Shown: positions 15,343 through 22,817 of the stretch, piece by piece | How the letters are laid out: each line of letters begins with the position of its first letter | How positions within the stretch are numbered: position 1 is the first letter of the stretch | Assembly (NCBI GenBank): GCA_000434735.1 | Contig: FR881215.1 | Location: 1-46,821 of the forward strand | Source of the DNA: Bacteroides sp. CAG:530 | GTDB lineage: Bacteria; Bacteroidota; Bacteroidia; Bacteroidales; Bacteroidaceae | Direction: 5' to 3' | Length of the DNA: 46,821 nucleotides | Notes under the pieces: model-generated | Database searches by the model: none | Told to the model about the DNA's origin: nothing | Seen by the model: only the letters and a program-made list of their open reading frames with translations | Made by a program: the position numbers and the translations under genes

Positions 15343-17217
15343 ATGAACTTTAAATACGACGTTATTGTAATTGGTGCCGGACACGCCGGATGTGAAGCTG
15401 CTGCTGCTGCCGCCAACTTGGGATCGAAGACGTGTCTCATCACGATGGACATGAACAAGATTGGCCAGATGAGTTGCAACCCGGCAGTAGGCGGTATCGC
15501 AAAAGGACAGATAGTTCGCGAAATTGACGCGTTAGGCGGATACATGGGTTTGGTAACAGACCGCACGGCTATCCAGTTTAGAATGCTGAATCGCTCTAAA
15601 GGTCCTGCCATGTGGAGCCCTCGCGCACAATGCGACCGCGGCAAATTCATCTGGGCTTGGCGCGAAATATTAGAGAACATCCCCAACCTGCATATATGGC
15701 AAGACACGGTAGAAGAACTGTTGGTAGAAAACGGTGAAGTAACAGGCGTTACTACTTGCTGGGGAGTTACCTTCTACGCAAAATGTGTGATTCTTACGGC
15801 CGGCACATTCTTGAACGGACTGATGCATATCGGACATAAAATGCTTGCAGGCGGACGCTGTGCAGAGCCGGCATCGTATAACCTCACCGAGTCTATTACT
15901 CGCCACGGAATAACAGCGGGAAGAATGAAAACCGGAACTCCCGTCCGCATAGACGCGCGAAGCGTAGACTTCAGCTTAATGGATACTCAAGACGGAGAGA
16001 ACGACTTCCATCGTTTCTCGTTCATCAGCGAGCCGCGAAAGCTGAAACAACTACAGTGCTGGACTTGCTATACCAACGAAGAAGCGCACGAAGTATTGCG
16101 TAGTGGACTTGCAGATTCGCCGTTGTTCAACGGACAGATCCAGAGTATCGGGCCTCGTTACTGCCCCAGCATCGAGACCAAGATTGTTACCTTCCCCGAC
16201 AAGCCACAACACCAATTGTTCTTGGAACCCGAAGGAGAAACAACAAACGAATTATACTTGAACGGATTCTCTTCATCGCTCCCGATGGAGATACAATTCG
16301 CCGCACTTAAAAAGATTCCGTGCTTCAAAAATATCGTGGCATACCGCCCAGGCTACGCCATAGAATACGATTTCTTCGACCCTACTCAATTGAAGCATTC
16401 GTTAGAGTCGAAGGTAGTAAAGAACCTGTTCTTCGCCGGACAAGTAAATGGTACTACCGGATACGAAGAAGCCGGAGGACAAGGAATCATAGCAGGTATC
16501 AACGCCCACATAAATTGCCACGGAGGAGAACCGTTTATCTTAGGTAGAGACGAAGCTTACATAGGTGTATTGATAGACGACTTGGTAACAAAAGGCGTAG
16601 ACGAACCTTACCGTATGTTTACCTCGCGCGCAGAATATCGCATCCTGTTAAGACAAGACGATGCCGATATGCGACTGACCGAACGAGCTTATAAATTGGG
16701 GTTGGTAAAGCAAGACAGATACGACATGCTTCTAAGCAAACGCGAAGCTGTAAGACATATCATCGACTTCGCGAAAGGTTACTCCATCAAGCCAGACAAA
16801 ATAAACGATGCGCTTGAGAATTTAGGAACATCAAGACTGGTTCACGGATGCAAGTTGGTAGACATTTTGGCAAGACCTCAGGTGTCGATAGAAAACATCG
16901 CTCCGTACGTGTCGGCTCTTAAAGAAGAATTAGACAAGATAACCGACCCACGCAAAGATGAGATAATAGAAGCTGCCGAAGTGCTGATAAAGTACCAAGG
17001 ATACATCGATCGAGAACGCACCATTGCCGACAAGATACACCGCTTGGAGAGCATCAAGATAAAGGGCAAGTTCGACTACGCAAGCCTTAACTCCCTATCG
17101 ACCGAGGCACGCCAGAAGCTTGAAAAGATAAACCCCGAAACTCTGGCACAAGCGAGCCGCATACCAGGAGTATCGCCCAGCGATATCAACGTGCTGCTAG
17201 TCTTGTTAGGACGATAA
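15343..17217 (+). CDS. mnmG: tRNA uridine-5-carboxymethylaminomethyl modification enzyme MnmG (GidA)
   Basis: MnmG, with MnmE, installs the carboxymethylaminomethyl group on wobble uridine 34 of several tRNAs, using FAD and a folate donor. The 624 residues match the family. The N-terminal FAD-binding Rossmann motif is VIGAGHAGCEAA, followed by CNPAVGGIAKG and the GLMHIGH segment. A second nucleotide-binding signature, FFAGQVNGTTGYEEA, lies near residue 365, and the C-terminal GIDA-associated helices end in IPGVSPSDINVLL. In many bacteria mnmG lies near the replication origin next to parAB. Here parAB is absent from the window, but a parS-like site follows directly after the stop codon. Confidence 0.98.
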   Translation: MNFKYDVIVIGAGHAGCEAAAAAANLGSKTCLITMDMNKIGQMSCNPAVGGIAKGQIVREIDALGGYMGLVTDRTAIQFRMLNRSKGPAMWSPRAQCDRGKFIWAWREILENIPNLHIWQDTVEELLVENGEVTGVTTCWGVTFYAKCVILTAGTFLNGLMHIGHKMLAGGRCAEPASYNLTESITRHGITAGRMKTGTPVRIDARSVDFSLMDTQDGENDFHRFSFISEPRKLKQLQCWTCYTNEEAHEVLRSGLADSPLFNGQIQSIGPRYCPSIETKIVTFPDKPQHQLFLEPEGETTNELYLNGFSSSLPMEIQFAALKKIPCFKNIVAYRPGYAIEYDFFDPTQLKHSLESKVVKNLFFAGQVNGTTGYEEAGGQGIIAGINAHINCHGGEPFILGRDEAYIGVLIDDLVTKGVDEPYRMFTSRAEYRILLRQDDADMRLTERAYKLGLVKQDRYDMLLSKREAVRHIIDFAKGYSIKPDKINDALENLGTSRLVHGCKLVDILARPQVSIENIAPYVSALKEELDKITDPRKDEIIEAAEVLIKYQGYIDRERTIADKIHRLESIKIKGKFDYASLNSLSTEARQKLEKINPETLAQASRIPGVSPSDINVLLVLLGR

Positions 17218-17225
17218 CCGGTGCG

Positions 17226-17241
17226 TGTTCCACGTGAAACA
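17226..17241. other. parS-like ParB-binding centromere site
   Basis: TGTTCCACGTGAAACA differs at one base from the classic parS palindrome TGTTTCACGTGAAACA, and has the CACGTG centre with correct flanks. It lies in the gap between the mnmG stop and the apt ATG. ParB spreads from such sites to organise and segregate the origin region. No other site of this quality was noticed in the window. Confidence 0.85.
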
Positions 17242-17274
17242 ACAAGTTTAAGAAACAACCACAACATACTGAAA

Positions 17275-17799
17275 ATGAATAAAGAGACTTTAAAGAAAAA
17301 CCTTCGCGAAATACCCGATTTTCCGAAGCCTGGCATCTTGTTTTATGATGTAACAACCTTGTTCAAAAGCCCAGAGTGCTTACAGAGCATCATAGACGAA
17401 TTATACGAAATGTATAAGGACAAAGGCATCACCAAAGTAGTGGGAATAGAGTCGAGAGGCTTCATCCTTGGTGGAGCTTTAGCCGCACGTTTGGGTGCCG
17501 GTTTCGTTATGGCAAGAAAGCCGGGCAAGCTTCCGGCTGAGACAATAGAAGAAACTTATGCCAAGGAGTACGGCACAGACACTATCCAAATCCACAAGGA
17601 TGCGATAGACGAAAACGACGTGGTGCTGCTGCACGACGATCTGCTTGCTACAGGTGGCACAATGGCTGCCGCATACCGTTTGGTCAAGAAGTGCGGAGCT
17701 AAGAATATCTTCGTAAACTTCGTCATCGAACTTAAGGGATTGAACGGTAGAAACGCCTTCACCAACGATGTTGAGGTAACTACATTATTGCCTTTATAA
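17275..17799 (+). CDS. apt: Adenine phosphoribosyltransferase
   Basis: Apt converts adenine and PRPP to AMP in purine salvage, and would recycle the adenine released by MtnN. I chose the ATG at 17275, giving 174 residues, the usual size. An upstream in-frame GTG at 17221 would add 18 residues that translate the parS-like site and lack family similarity. Motifs are IPDFPKPGILFYD at the N-terminus, VVGIESRGFILGGALAARLG, and the PRPP-binding loop VVLLHDDLLATGGTMAAA near residue 120. It follows mnmG, separated by 57 nt that contain the centromere-like site. Confidence 0.95.
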   Translation: MNKETLKKNLREIPDFPKPGILFYDVTTLFKSPECLQSIIDELYEMYKDKGITKVVGIESRGFILGGALAARLGAGFVMARKPGKLPAETIEETYAKEYGTDTIQIHKDAIDENDVVLLHDDLLATGGTMAAAYRLVKKCGAKNIFVNFVIELKGLNGRNAFTNDVEVTTLLPL

Positions 17800-17854
17800 T
17801 TGAATCAACATCCATCGTTCTTTAGCCTGACGTGCGACGAAGATGGAGTCTAGA

Positions 17855-17895
17855 CGGATTGAAAAAGCTACAATTAGATTGGCTTATTCAATCCG
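17855..17895 (+). terminator. Hairpin between apt and uvrC
   Basis: CGGATTGAA (17855-17863) pairs perfectly with TTCAATCCG (17887-17895), and AAGC/GCTT can extend the stem inward. A short T-rich TTTATTG follows. It may be a weak terminator or attenuating stem. No -7 element was found between it and uvrC. Confidence 0.5.
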
Positions 17896-17932
17896 TTTAT
17901 TGTAGTAACAAAGCTAAGCAAACAAAACAGAA

Positions 17933-19744
17933 ATGGAAGAGCTGAACGCAAACGAATACCTGCGCGGAATTGTATTGAACTTGCCCACCGGTCCCGGAAT
18001 TTATCAATACCTGAATAAGGAGGGAACTATTATATATGTAGGGAAAGCCAAGAATCTGAAGAGACGAGTCTATTCTTATTTCTCGAAAGAGCATCAATCT
18101 GCCAAGACCCGCATCTTGGTATCGAAGATTGCCGACATTCGTTACATTGTGGTTAACACCGAAGAGGATGCGTTGCTACTTGAGAACAACCTTATCAAGA
18201 AATACAAGCCGAGGTATAACGTGCTCTTGAAAGACGACAAGAGCTACCCTTCCATCTGCGTAACCAACGAGTATTTTCCACGGGTTTTCAAGACGAGAAA
18301 GATAGTAAGAAACGGATCTACTTACTACGGTCCGTACAGTCACGTTCCATCGATGATGGCGGTGTTAGAGTTGATCAAGAAACTATATCCGCTTCGCACG
18401 TGCAATCTCGCTCTTACTCCGGAAAACATCCGAAACGGCAAGTTCAACGTTTGCTTGGAGTATCATATCAAGAACTGCAAGGCTCCGTGTATCGCCATGC
18501 AATCGCACGAGGAATATATGCAGAACATCGCCCAAATAAAGGAGATTCTGAAGGGGAATACTCAAATCATCAGCGAGGCATTAATGAACGAAATGATGAG
18601 TTTGGCAGCAGACATGAAGTTCGAAGAGGCGCAAAAGGTGAAAGAGAAATACGAGCTTATTGAGACCTACAGATCAAAGAGCGAAGTGGTGAGTTCGGTG
18701 CTTCATAACATCGATGTGTTTTCTATCGAGACGGACGAGAATACGGCGTATATAAACTACCTTCACATTACCAACGGATGCATCAACCAGGCGTTCACTT
18801 TCGAGTATAAGATGCGCATGGATGAGACCAAAGAGGAGTTGCTTCAACTTGGCATCATAGAGATGAGAGAGCGATATAAAAGCCGATCGAAAGAGATTAT
18901 CGTTCCGTTCGAACTCGATATGGAAATGGACGGAGTTACATTCACCATTCCGCAACGAGGCGACAAGAAGCATCTGCTTGAGTTGTCTATTCTGAACGTA
19001 AAACAATATAAGGTAGACCGACTGAAACAAGCGGAAAAGCTGAATCCGGAACAAAGAAGCGTGCGACTTTTGAAAGAGATTCAAGAGCAACTACACATGG
19101 AAAAGATGCCTATCCATATAGAGTGTTTCGATAACTCAAACATTCAAGGCAGCGATGCAGTAGCGGCGTGCGTAGTGTTCAAGAAAGCCAAACCAAGTAA
19201 AAAGGATTACCGCAAATACATCATAAAAACCGTAGTTGGCCCCGACGATTACGCTTCAATGCAAGAGGTGGTGCGACGCAGATATTCGCGCATAATAGAA
19301 GAGCAAGGAGAGTTGCCCGACCTTATTCTTACGGATGGCGGAAAGGGACAAATGGAGGTAGTACGTCAGGTAATAGAAGACGAGTTGCATCTTAACATCC
19401 CTATCGCCGGATTGGCAAAAGACAACCGCCACCGCACATCGGAAGTGTTATTCGGATTCCCGCCCATGACCATCGGAATAAAGCAAGGCACACCCCTATT
19501 TCATCTACTTGAAAACATACAGGATGAAGTGCACCGATTCGCCATTACCTTCCATCGCGACAAGCGAAGCAAATCGCAAATTGCATCGGCACTCGATAAC
19601 GTAAAAGGCATCGGAGAAAAACGAAAGACTGCCCTACTGAAAGCGTTCAAGAGTGTAGCAAGAATCAAGAAGGCAAGCTTGGAAGAACTGGCGGAAGTGG
19701 TAGGCGAAAGCGCAGCTAAAAGCGTGAAAGAATCGTTGGGATAA
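17933..19744 (+). CDS. uvrC: Excinuclease ABC subunit C
   Basis: UvrC makes both incisions around bulky DNA damage in nucleotide excision repair after UvrA/UvrB loading. The 603 residues match the family. The N-terminal GIY-YIG nuclease is seen in GPGIYQYLNKEG and IIYVGKAKNLKRRV. A UVR motif (UvrB contact) lies near 220-235 in MKFEEAQKVKEKY. The RNase H-like nuclease core has IECFDNSNIQGSDAVA and LILTDGGKGQ. Two helix-hairpin-helix elements end the protein (NVKGIGEKRKTALL). It follows apt after a 133-nt gap with a hairpin and is followed by dtd after 74 nt. Confidence 0.98.
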   Translation: MEELNANEYLRGIVLNLPTGPGIYQYLNKEGTIIYVGKAKNLKRRVYSYFSKEHQSAKTRILVSKIADIRYIVVNTEEDALLLENNLIKKYKPRYNVLLKDDKSYPSICVTNEYFPRVFKTRKIVRNGSTYYGPYSHVPSMMAVLELIKKLYPLRTCNLALTPENIRNGKFNVCLEYHIKNCKAPCIAMQSHEEYMQNIAQIKEILKGNTQIISEALMNEMMSLAADMKFEEAQKVKEKYELIETYRSKSEVVSSVLHNIDVFSIETDENTAYINYLHITNGCINQAFTFEYKMRMDETKEELLQLGIIEMRERYKSRSKEIIVPFELDMEMDGVTFTIPQRGDKKHLLELSILNVKQYKVDRLKQAEKLNPEQRSVRLLKEIQEQLHMEKMPIHIECFDNSNIQGSDAVAACVVFKKAKPSKKDYRKYIIKTVVGPDDYASMQEVVRRRYSRIIEEQGELPDLILTDGGKGQMEVVRQVIEDELHLNIPIAGLAKDNRHRTSEVLFGFPPMTIGIKQGTPLFHLLENIQDEVHRFAITFHRDKRSKSQIASALDNVKGIGEKRKTALLKAFKSVARIKKASLEELAEVVGESAAKSVKESLG

Positions 19745-19794
19745 ACCGCAGGGTAAATAATTGGCGAGAGACCGAAAGAAAAGGAATAAATACG

Positions 19795-19802
19795 TATATT
19801 TG
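19795..19802 (+). promoter_or_regulatory. Promoter -7 element of dtd
   Basis: TATATTTG fits TAnnTTTG exactly, 16 bases before the dtd ATG. No clear -33 element is seen at 19-21 nt spacing. Confidence 0.5.
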
Positions 19803-19818
19803 TAAAAAAGATAAAATC

Positions 19819-20271
19819 ATGAGAGTAGTGATACAGCGTGTAAAGCACGCTTCTGTTACAATTGAAGGTGTCTGCAAATCGGCCATACAGCAAGGCTTCT
19901 TGGTCTTGGTGGGAATAGAAGAAGCCGATACAGAAGAGGATGCCAACTGGCTTTGCAAAAAGATAGCAGGTCTAAGAGTTTTCGACGATGAAAACGGAAC
20001 GATGAACAAATCGGTTATAGACATAAACGGAGAGGTACTCGTGGTAAGTCAATTCACGCTGATGGCCTCAACCAAGAAGGGCAATCGCCCATCGTATATC
20101 CGTGCTGCCGGTCATGCTCACGCTATACCTCTTTATGAGTATTTCTGCAACGAGATGAGCATCGCCACCGGAAAGCAGGTAGGTACTGGCGAATTTGGAG
20201 CGGACATGAAAGTGGAGCTTCTAAACGACGGACCGGTTACCATCTGCATGGATACTAAAAACAAGGAATAA
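19819..20271 (+). CDS. dtd: D-aminoacyl-tRNA deacylase
   Basis: Dtd hydrolyses D-amino acids (and glycine) mischarged on tRNAs, a chiral proofreading step. The 150-residue length is typical. Family motifs are MRVVIQRVKHASVTIEG at the N-terminus, the SQFTLMA segment near residue 76, and NDGPVTICMDT near residue 135, the cross-subunit Gly-Pro motif. It starts a compact group with the MazG-like enzyme (34 nt) and deoC (5 nt further), all handling faulty or surplus metabolites. Confidence 0.97.
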   Translation: MRVVIQRVKHASVTIEGVCKSAIQQGFLVLVGIEEADTEEDANWLCKKIAGLRVFDDENGTMNKSVIDINGEVLVVSQFTLMASTKKGNRPSYIRAAGHAHAIPLYEYFCNEMSIATGKQVGTGEFGADMKVELLNDGPVTICMDTKNKE

Positions 20272-20305
20272 AATACCGCGTAAAAACGATTCAATAATTG
20301 AAGCC

Positions 20306-20626
20306 ATGACCATAGAAGAAGCACAAAAAACAGTCGACGAATGGATCAAAACATACGGGGTTCGCTATTTCAGCGAGCTAACCAATATGGCTGTGCTCAC
20401 AGAAGAAGTGGGCGAAATGGCACGCGTAATGGCACGCCGATATGGAGACCAATCGTTCAAAGCCGGAGAGAAAGATAACCTGGCCGATGAGATGGCCGAC
20501 GTATTATGGGTATTGCTTTGCATTGCCAACCAAACAGGAACAAACCTGACGGAGGCGTTTGAAAAGAACCTCCAGAAGAAGACGGAGAGAGATAAGAACA
20601 GACATAAAAATAACCCTAAATTATAA
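20306..20626 (+). CDS. MazG-like nucleotide pyrophosphohydrolase
   Basis: The 106-residue protein is a single all-alpha MazG-like domain. These enzymes hydrolyse nucleoside triphosphates to monophosphates, often as house-cleaning of damaged nucleotides. The metal-binding residues are visible in LTEEVGEMARV (EExxE) near residue 30 and in LADEMADVLWV (ExxD) near residue 65. The C-terminal tail is lysine-rich. It sits between dtd and deoC with short gaps, so it is probably cotranscribed. The true substrate cannot be assigned. Confidence 0.88.
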   Translation: MTIEEAQKTVDEWIKTYGVRYFSELTNMAVLTEEVGEMARVMARRYGDQSFKAGEKDNLADEMADVLWVLLCIANQTGTNLTEAFEKNLQKKTERDKNRHKNNPKL

Positions 20627-20631
20627 ATCAC

Positions 20632-21558
20632 ATGATGTATAACGAAGAAGAATTAGGCACCGTTGCCAATAATAACCACAACAAGTATAATGAGGCTCTG
20701 AGCAAATATAACACTGCTCTGAAAGATGATGAAGTAGCTGCTGCAACAGCTAAGCTTATAGAAAAGCACTTGAAAGAGAACAACACCAAGGAAGTGAAGA
20801 AATTCTTGTTCCACTGCATCGACCTCACTACTTTGAAGTGTACCGACAGCGAAACGAGCGTAATGCAGTTTACTCAACGCGTAAACGATTTCGTTGATAA
20901 ATATCCCGATTTGGATAACGTGGCTGCTATCTGCGTTTATCCTAATATGGCAGAAATAGTAAACGATACACTCGAAGCCGACAATGTAAACATAGCATGT
21001 GTATCGGGCGGATTCCCATCATCGCAGACTTTCATAGAAGTGAAAGTAGCCGAAACAAGCTTGGCACTTCATGCGGGAGCAGACGAAATTGACATCGTTA
21101 TTTCTGTAGGCAAATTCTTGAGCGGAGACTACGAAGGTATGTGCGACGAGATAGAAGAACTGAAAGACGTGTGTGGCGAAAAGCACTTGAAAGTAATCTT
21201 GGAAACCGGTGCTTTGGCTACTGCCGAAAACATAAAAAAGGCCTCTATCCTATCAATGTATTCGGGAGCTGATTTCATAAAGACTTCTACAGGAAAAGAG
21301 AAACCTGCCGCTACGCCGGAGGCTGCTTACGTAATGTGTCAGGCTATTAAAGAATACTTCCTCGAAACAGGCCGTAAGGTTGGATTTAAGCCCGCTGGTG
21401 GCATCAACACAGTAGAAGATGCACTGACTTATTATACTATCGTAAAAGAGGTGTTAGGCAAAGAATGGCTCAACAACGAATTGTTCCGCTTGGGCACAAG
21501 CCGTTTGGCAAACTTGCTTCTTTCTGACATTACTGGCGAAGAGACTAAATTCTTTTAA
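20632..21558 (+). CDS. deoC: Deoxyribose-phosphate aldolase
   Basis: DeoC splits 2-deoxyribose-5-phosphate into glyceraldehyde-3-phosphate and acetaldehyde, the last step of deoxynucleoside catabolism. The 308 residues are longer than the short E. coli type (about 260) because of an N-terminal helical extension of about 60 residues, common in Bacteroidales. Motifs include HCIDLTTLKC, the CVYPNMAEIV-like strand, VSGGFPSSQT, and the Schiff-base lysine in FIKTSTGKEKP. GFKPAGGI carries the second conserved lysine. Two adjacent ATGs (20632 and 20635) are possible starts. It ends in a gap with 22-nt repeats and a bidirectional terminator. Confidence 0.95.
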   Translation: MMYNEEELGTVANNNHNKYNEALSKYNTALKDDEVAAATAKLIEKHLKENNTKEVKKFLFHCIDLTTLKCTDSETSVMQFTQRVNDFVDKYPDLDNVAAICVYPNMAEIVNDTLEADNVNIACVSGGFPSSQTFIEVKVAETSLALHAGADEIDIVISVGKFLSGDYEGMCDEIEELKDVCGEKHLKVILETGALATAENIKKASILSMYSGADFIKTSTGKEKPAATPEAAYVMCQAIKEYFLETGRKVGFKPAGGINTVEDALTYYTIVKEVLGKEWLNNELFRLGTSRLANLLLSDITGEETKFF

Positions 21559-21599
21559 TTGATCAAGTCATACCCTCCCTTACTAAAGTCGTCTTACTT

Positions 21600-21678
21600 C
21601 GACCGATACGCGCGCTCACATCGGTCGATACGAACGCTCACATCGACCGTCATGAGCGTTCACAACGACCGATGTGAG
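21600..21678. repeat. Imperfect 22-nt tandem repeats forming a nested hairpin (locus B)
   Basis: Units start at 21600, 21622, 21644 and (partial) 21666. The block folds on itself: CTCACATCGGTCG (21615-21627) is a perfect complement of CGACCGATGTGAG (21666-21678), and inside it GAACGCTCA (21632-21640) pairs with TGAGCGTTC (21653-21661). It lies just after the deoC stop and before the shared terminator. It does not code and is not CRISPR-like, as there are no unique spacers. Confidence 0.75.
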
Positions 21679-21703
21679 ACAACTTCAATAAGAGACAAAA
21701 AAA

Positions 21704-21730
21704 GAAGGTGCGAAAACACCTTCTTTTTTT
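21704..21730. terminator. Bidirectional terminator between deoC and the polyprenyl synthetase gene
   Basis: GAAGGTG (21704-21710) pairs with CACCTTC (21717-21723). An A-run lies before and a T-run after, so it works for both convergent genes. Confidence 0.85.
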
Positions 21731-21750
21731 TATAATATAACCGAAACGGT

Positions 21751-22725
21751 TTATTTGTCACGCTGTATCACATAATCCACGTAAGCTATCAGCGATTCCT
21801 TTATAGCCTTGTCGCCCGAAGCAGGCAACAATTCTATCGCCTTATCGCGATATTTCATCATGGTCTCACGCGCGTACTCTATTCCACCATGCTCTTTTAC
21901 GTACAATACAAAGTCGCTTATTTCTTCCTTGGTCGCCTCAAGCGCACGGATGCGTAGAGCCGTTTCTTTCACGGAAGAATCAGTCGTTTTATTCAACACA
22001 TACAAGGCAGGCAGTGTAAGCTTTCCTTCCAACATATCGTTTCCGGTAGGCTTCCCTATCGCATCGCTGTCGAAGTAATCGAATATATCGTCTTTAATCT
22101 GAAAAGCGATACCAATCAACTCACCGAAAAGAGTAGCGTCGGCTACATCCTTATCCGCAGCATCAACCGATATGGCTCCGCTTTCTGCACTGGCTGCAAA
22201 GAGCGCCGCTGTTTTCTTTCGGATAACATCGAAGTATATCTCTTCCGAGAACTCACGGTTTGATGTATTAGCCAATTGGATAATCTCGCCTTCCGACAGA
22301 TTTTGTCCCAATCGTGCCACTAATTTTACCAGTTCTATATGATTTGTCTTTGCTGCATGAGCCAGACTTGTGGCAAGCATGAAGTCGCCCACCAATACCG
22401 ATACCTTATTATCATAAAGAGCGTTCACCGACGACTGTCCACGTCGTTTATCGCTTTCGTCTACTACATCATCGTGCACCAGGCTGGCCGTATGAAGCAA
22501 CTCCAGCGACAGGGCAGCATGAAGAGTCGCTTCGCACACACTACCGTATAATTTTGCCATCAGCAACACCAATATAGGGCGCATCATTTTTCCATTGCGC
22601 TTTCTTATGTAAGAAAGAACATTGTCTAGCAACGGAGTGTCACTTTGCAATGACGCATCAAAAAGCGACTTGAATTCGGTCAGCTCCGATTCTACAGGTT
22701 TACGAATTAACTCTAAACTATTCAT
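21751..22725 (-). CDS. Polyprenyl diphosphate synthase (trans-isoprenyl, long-chain type)
   Basis: This enzyme condenses isopentenyl diphosphate units onto an allylic primer to make the quinone side chain, likely for menaquinone. I chose the ATG at 22725 (324 residues, MNSLELIRKP start). The longer frame to 22851 would overlap polA and add a basic segment unlike the family. The first aspartate-rich motif is LVHDDVVDESDKRRG and the second is QIKDDIFDYF. Both are intact, as is the KTAALF segment. Product length (for example hepta- or octaprenyl) cannot be read with confidence. It is divergent from polA. Confidence 0.92.
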   Translation of the reverse strand: MNSLELIRKPVESELTEFKSLFDASLQSDTPLLDNVLSYIRKRNGKMMRPILVLLMAKLYGSVCEATLHAALSLELLHTASLVHDDVVDESDKRRGQSSVNALYDNKVSVLVGDFMLATSLAHAAKTNHIELVKLVARLGQNLSEGEIIQLANTSNREFSEEIYFDVIRKKTAALFAASAESGAISVDAADKDVADATLFGELIGIAFQIKDDIFDYFDSDAIGKPTGNDMLEGKLTLPALYVLNKTTDSSVKETALRIRALEATKEEISDFVLYVKEHGGIEYARETMMKYRDKAIELLPASGDKAIKESLIAYVDYVIQRDK

Positions 22726-22742
22726 GAAGATCAATTTGAGCA

Positions 22743-22750
22743 CAAAAGTA
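22743..22750 (-). promoter_or_regulatory. Promoter -7 element of the polyprenyl synthetase gene
   Basis: On the minus strand this reads TACTTTTG, a full TAnnTTTG match, 17 bases before the ATG chosen here. It supports that start over the upstream one. Confidence 0.55.
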
Positions 22751-22817
22751 ATAATAAAACAAGTAATACGGTATTTTTTTGTACTTTTACATTGGAAACT
22801 TAATATTTTTACACGAA

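Noticed and set aside
22779..22817. Earlier ATG for polA
   Set aside because: The 13 extra residues have no counterpart; the family begins with the MDKLFLLDAY start at 22818.
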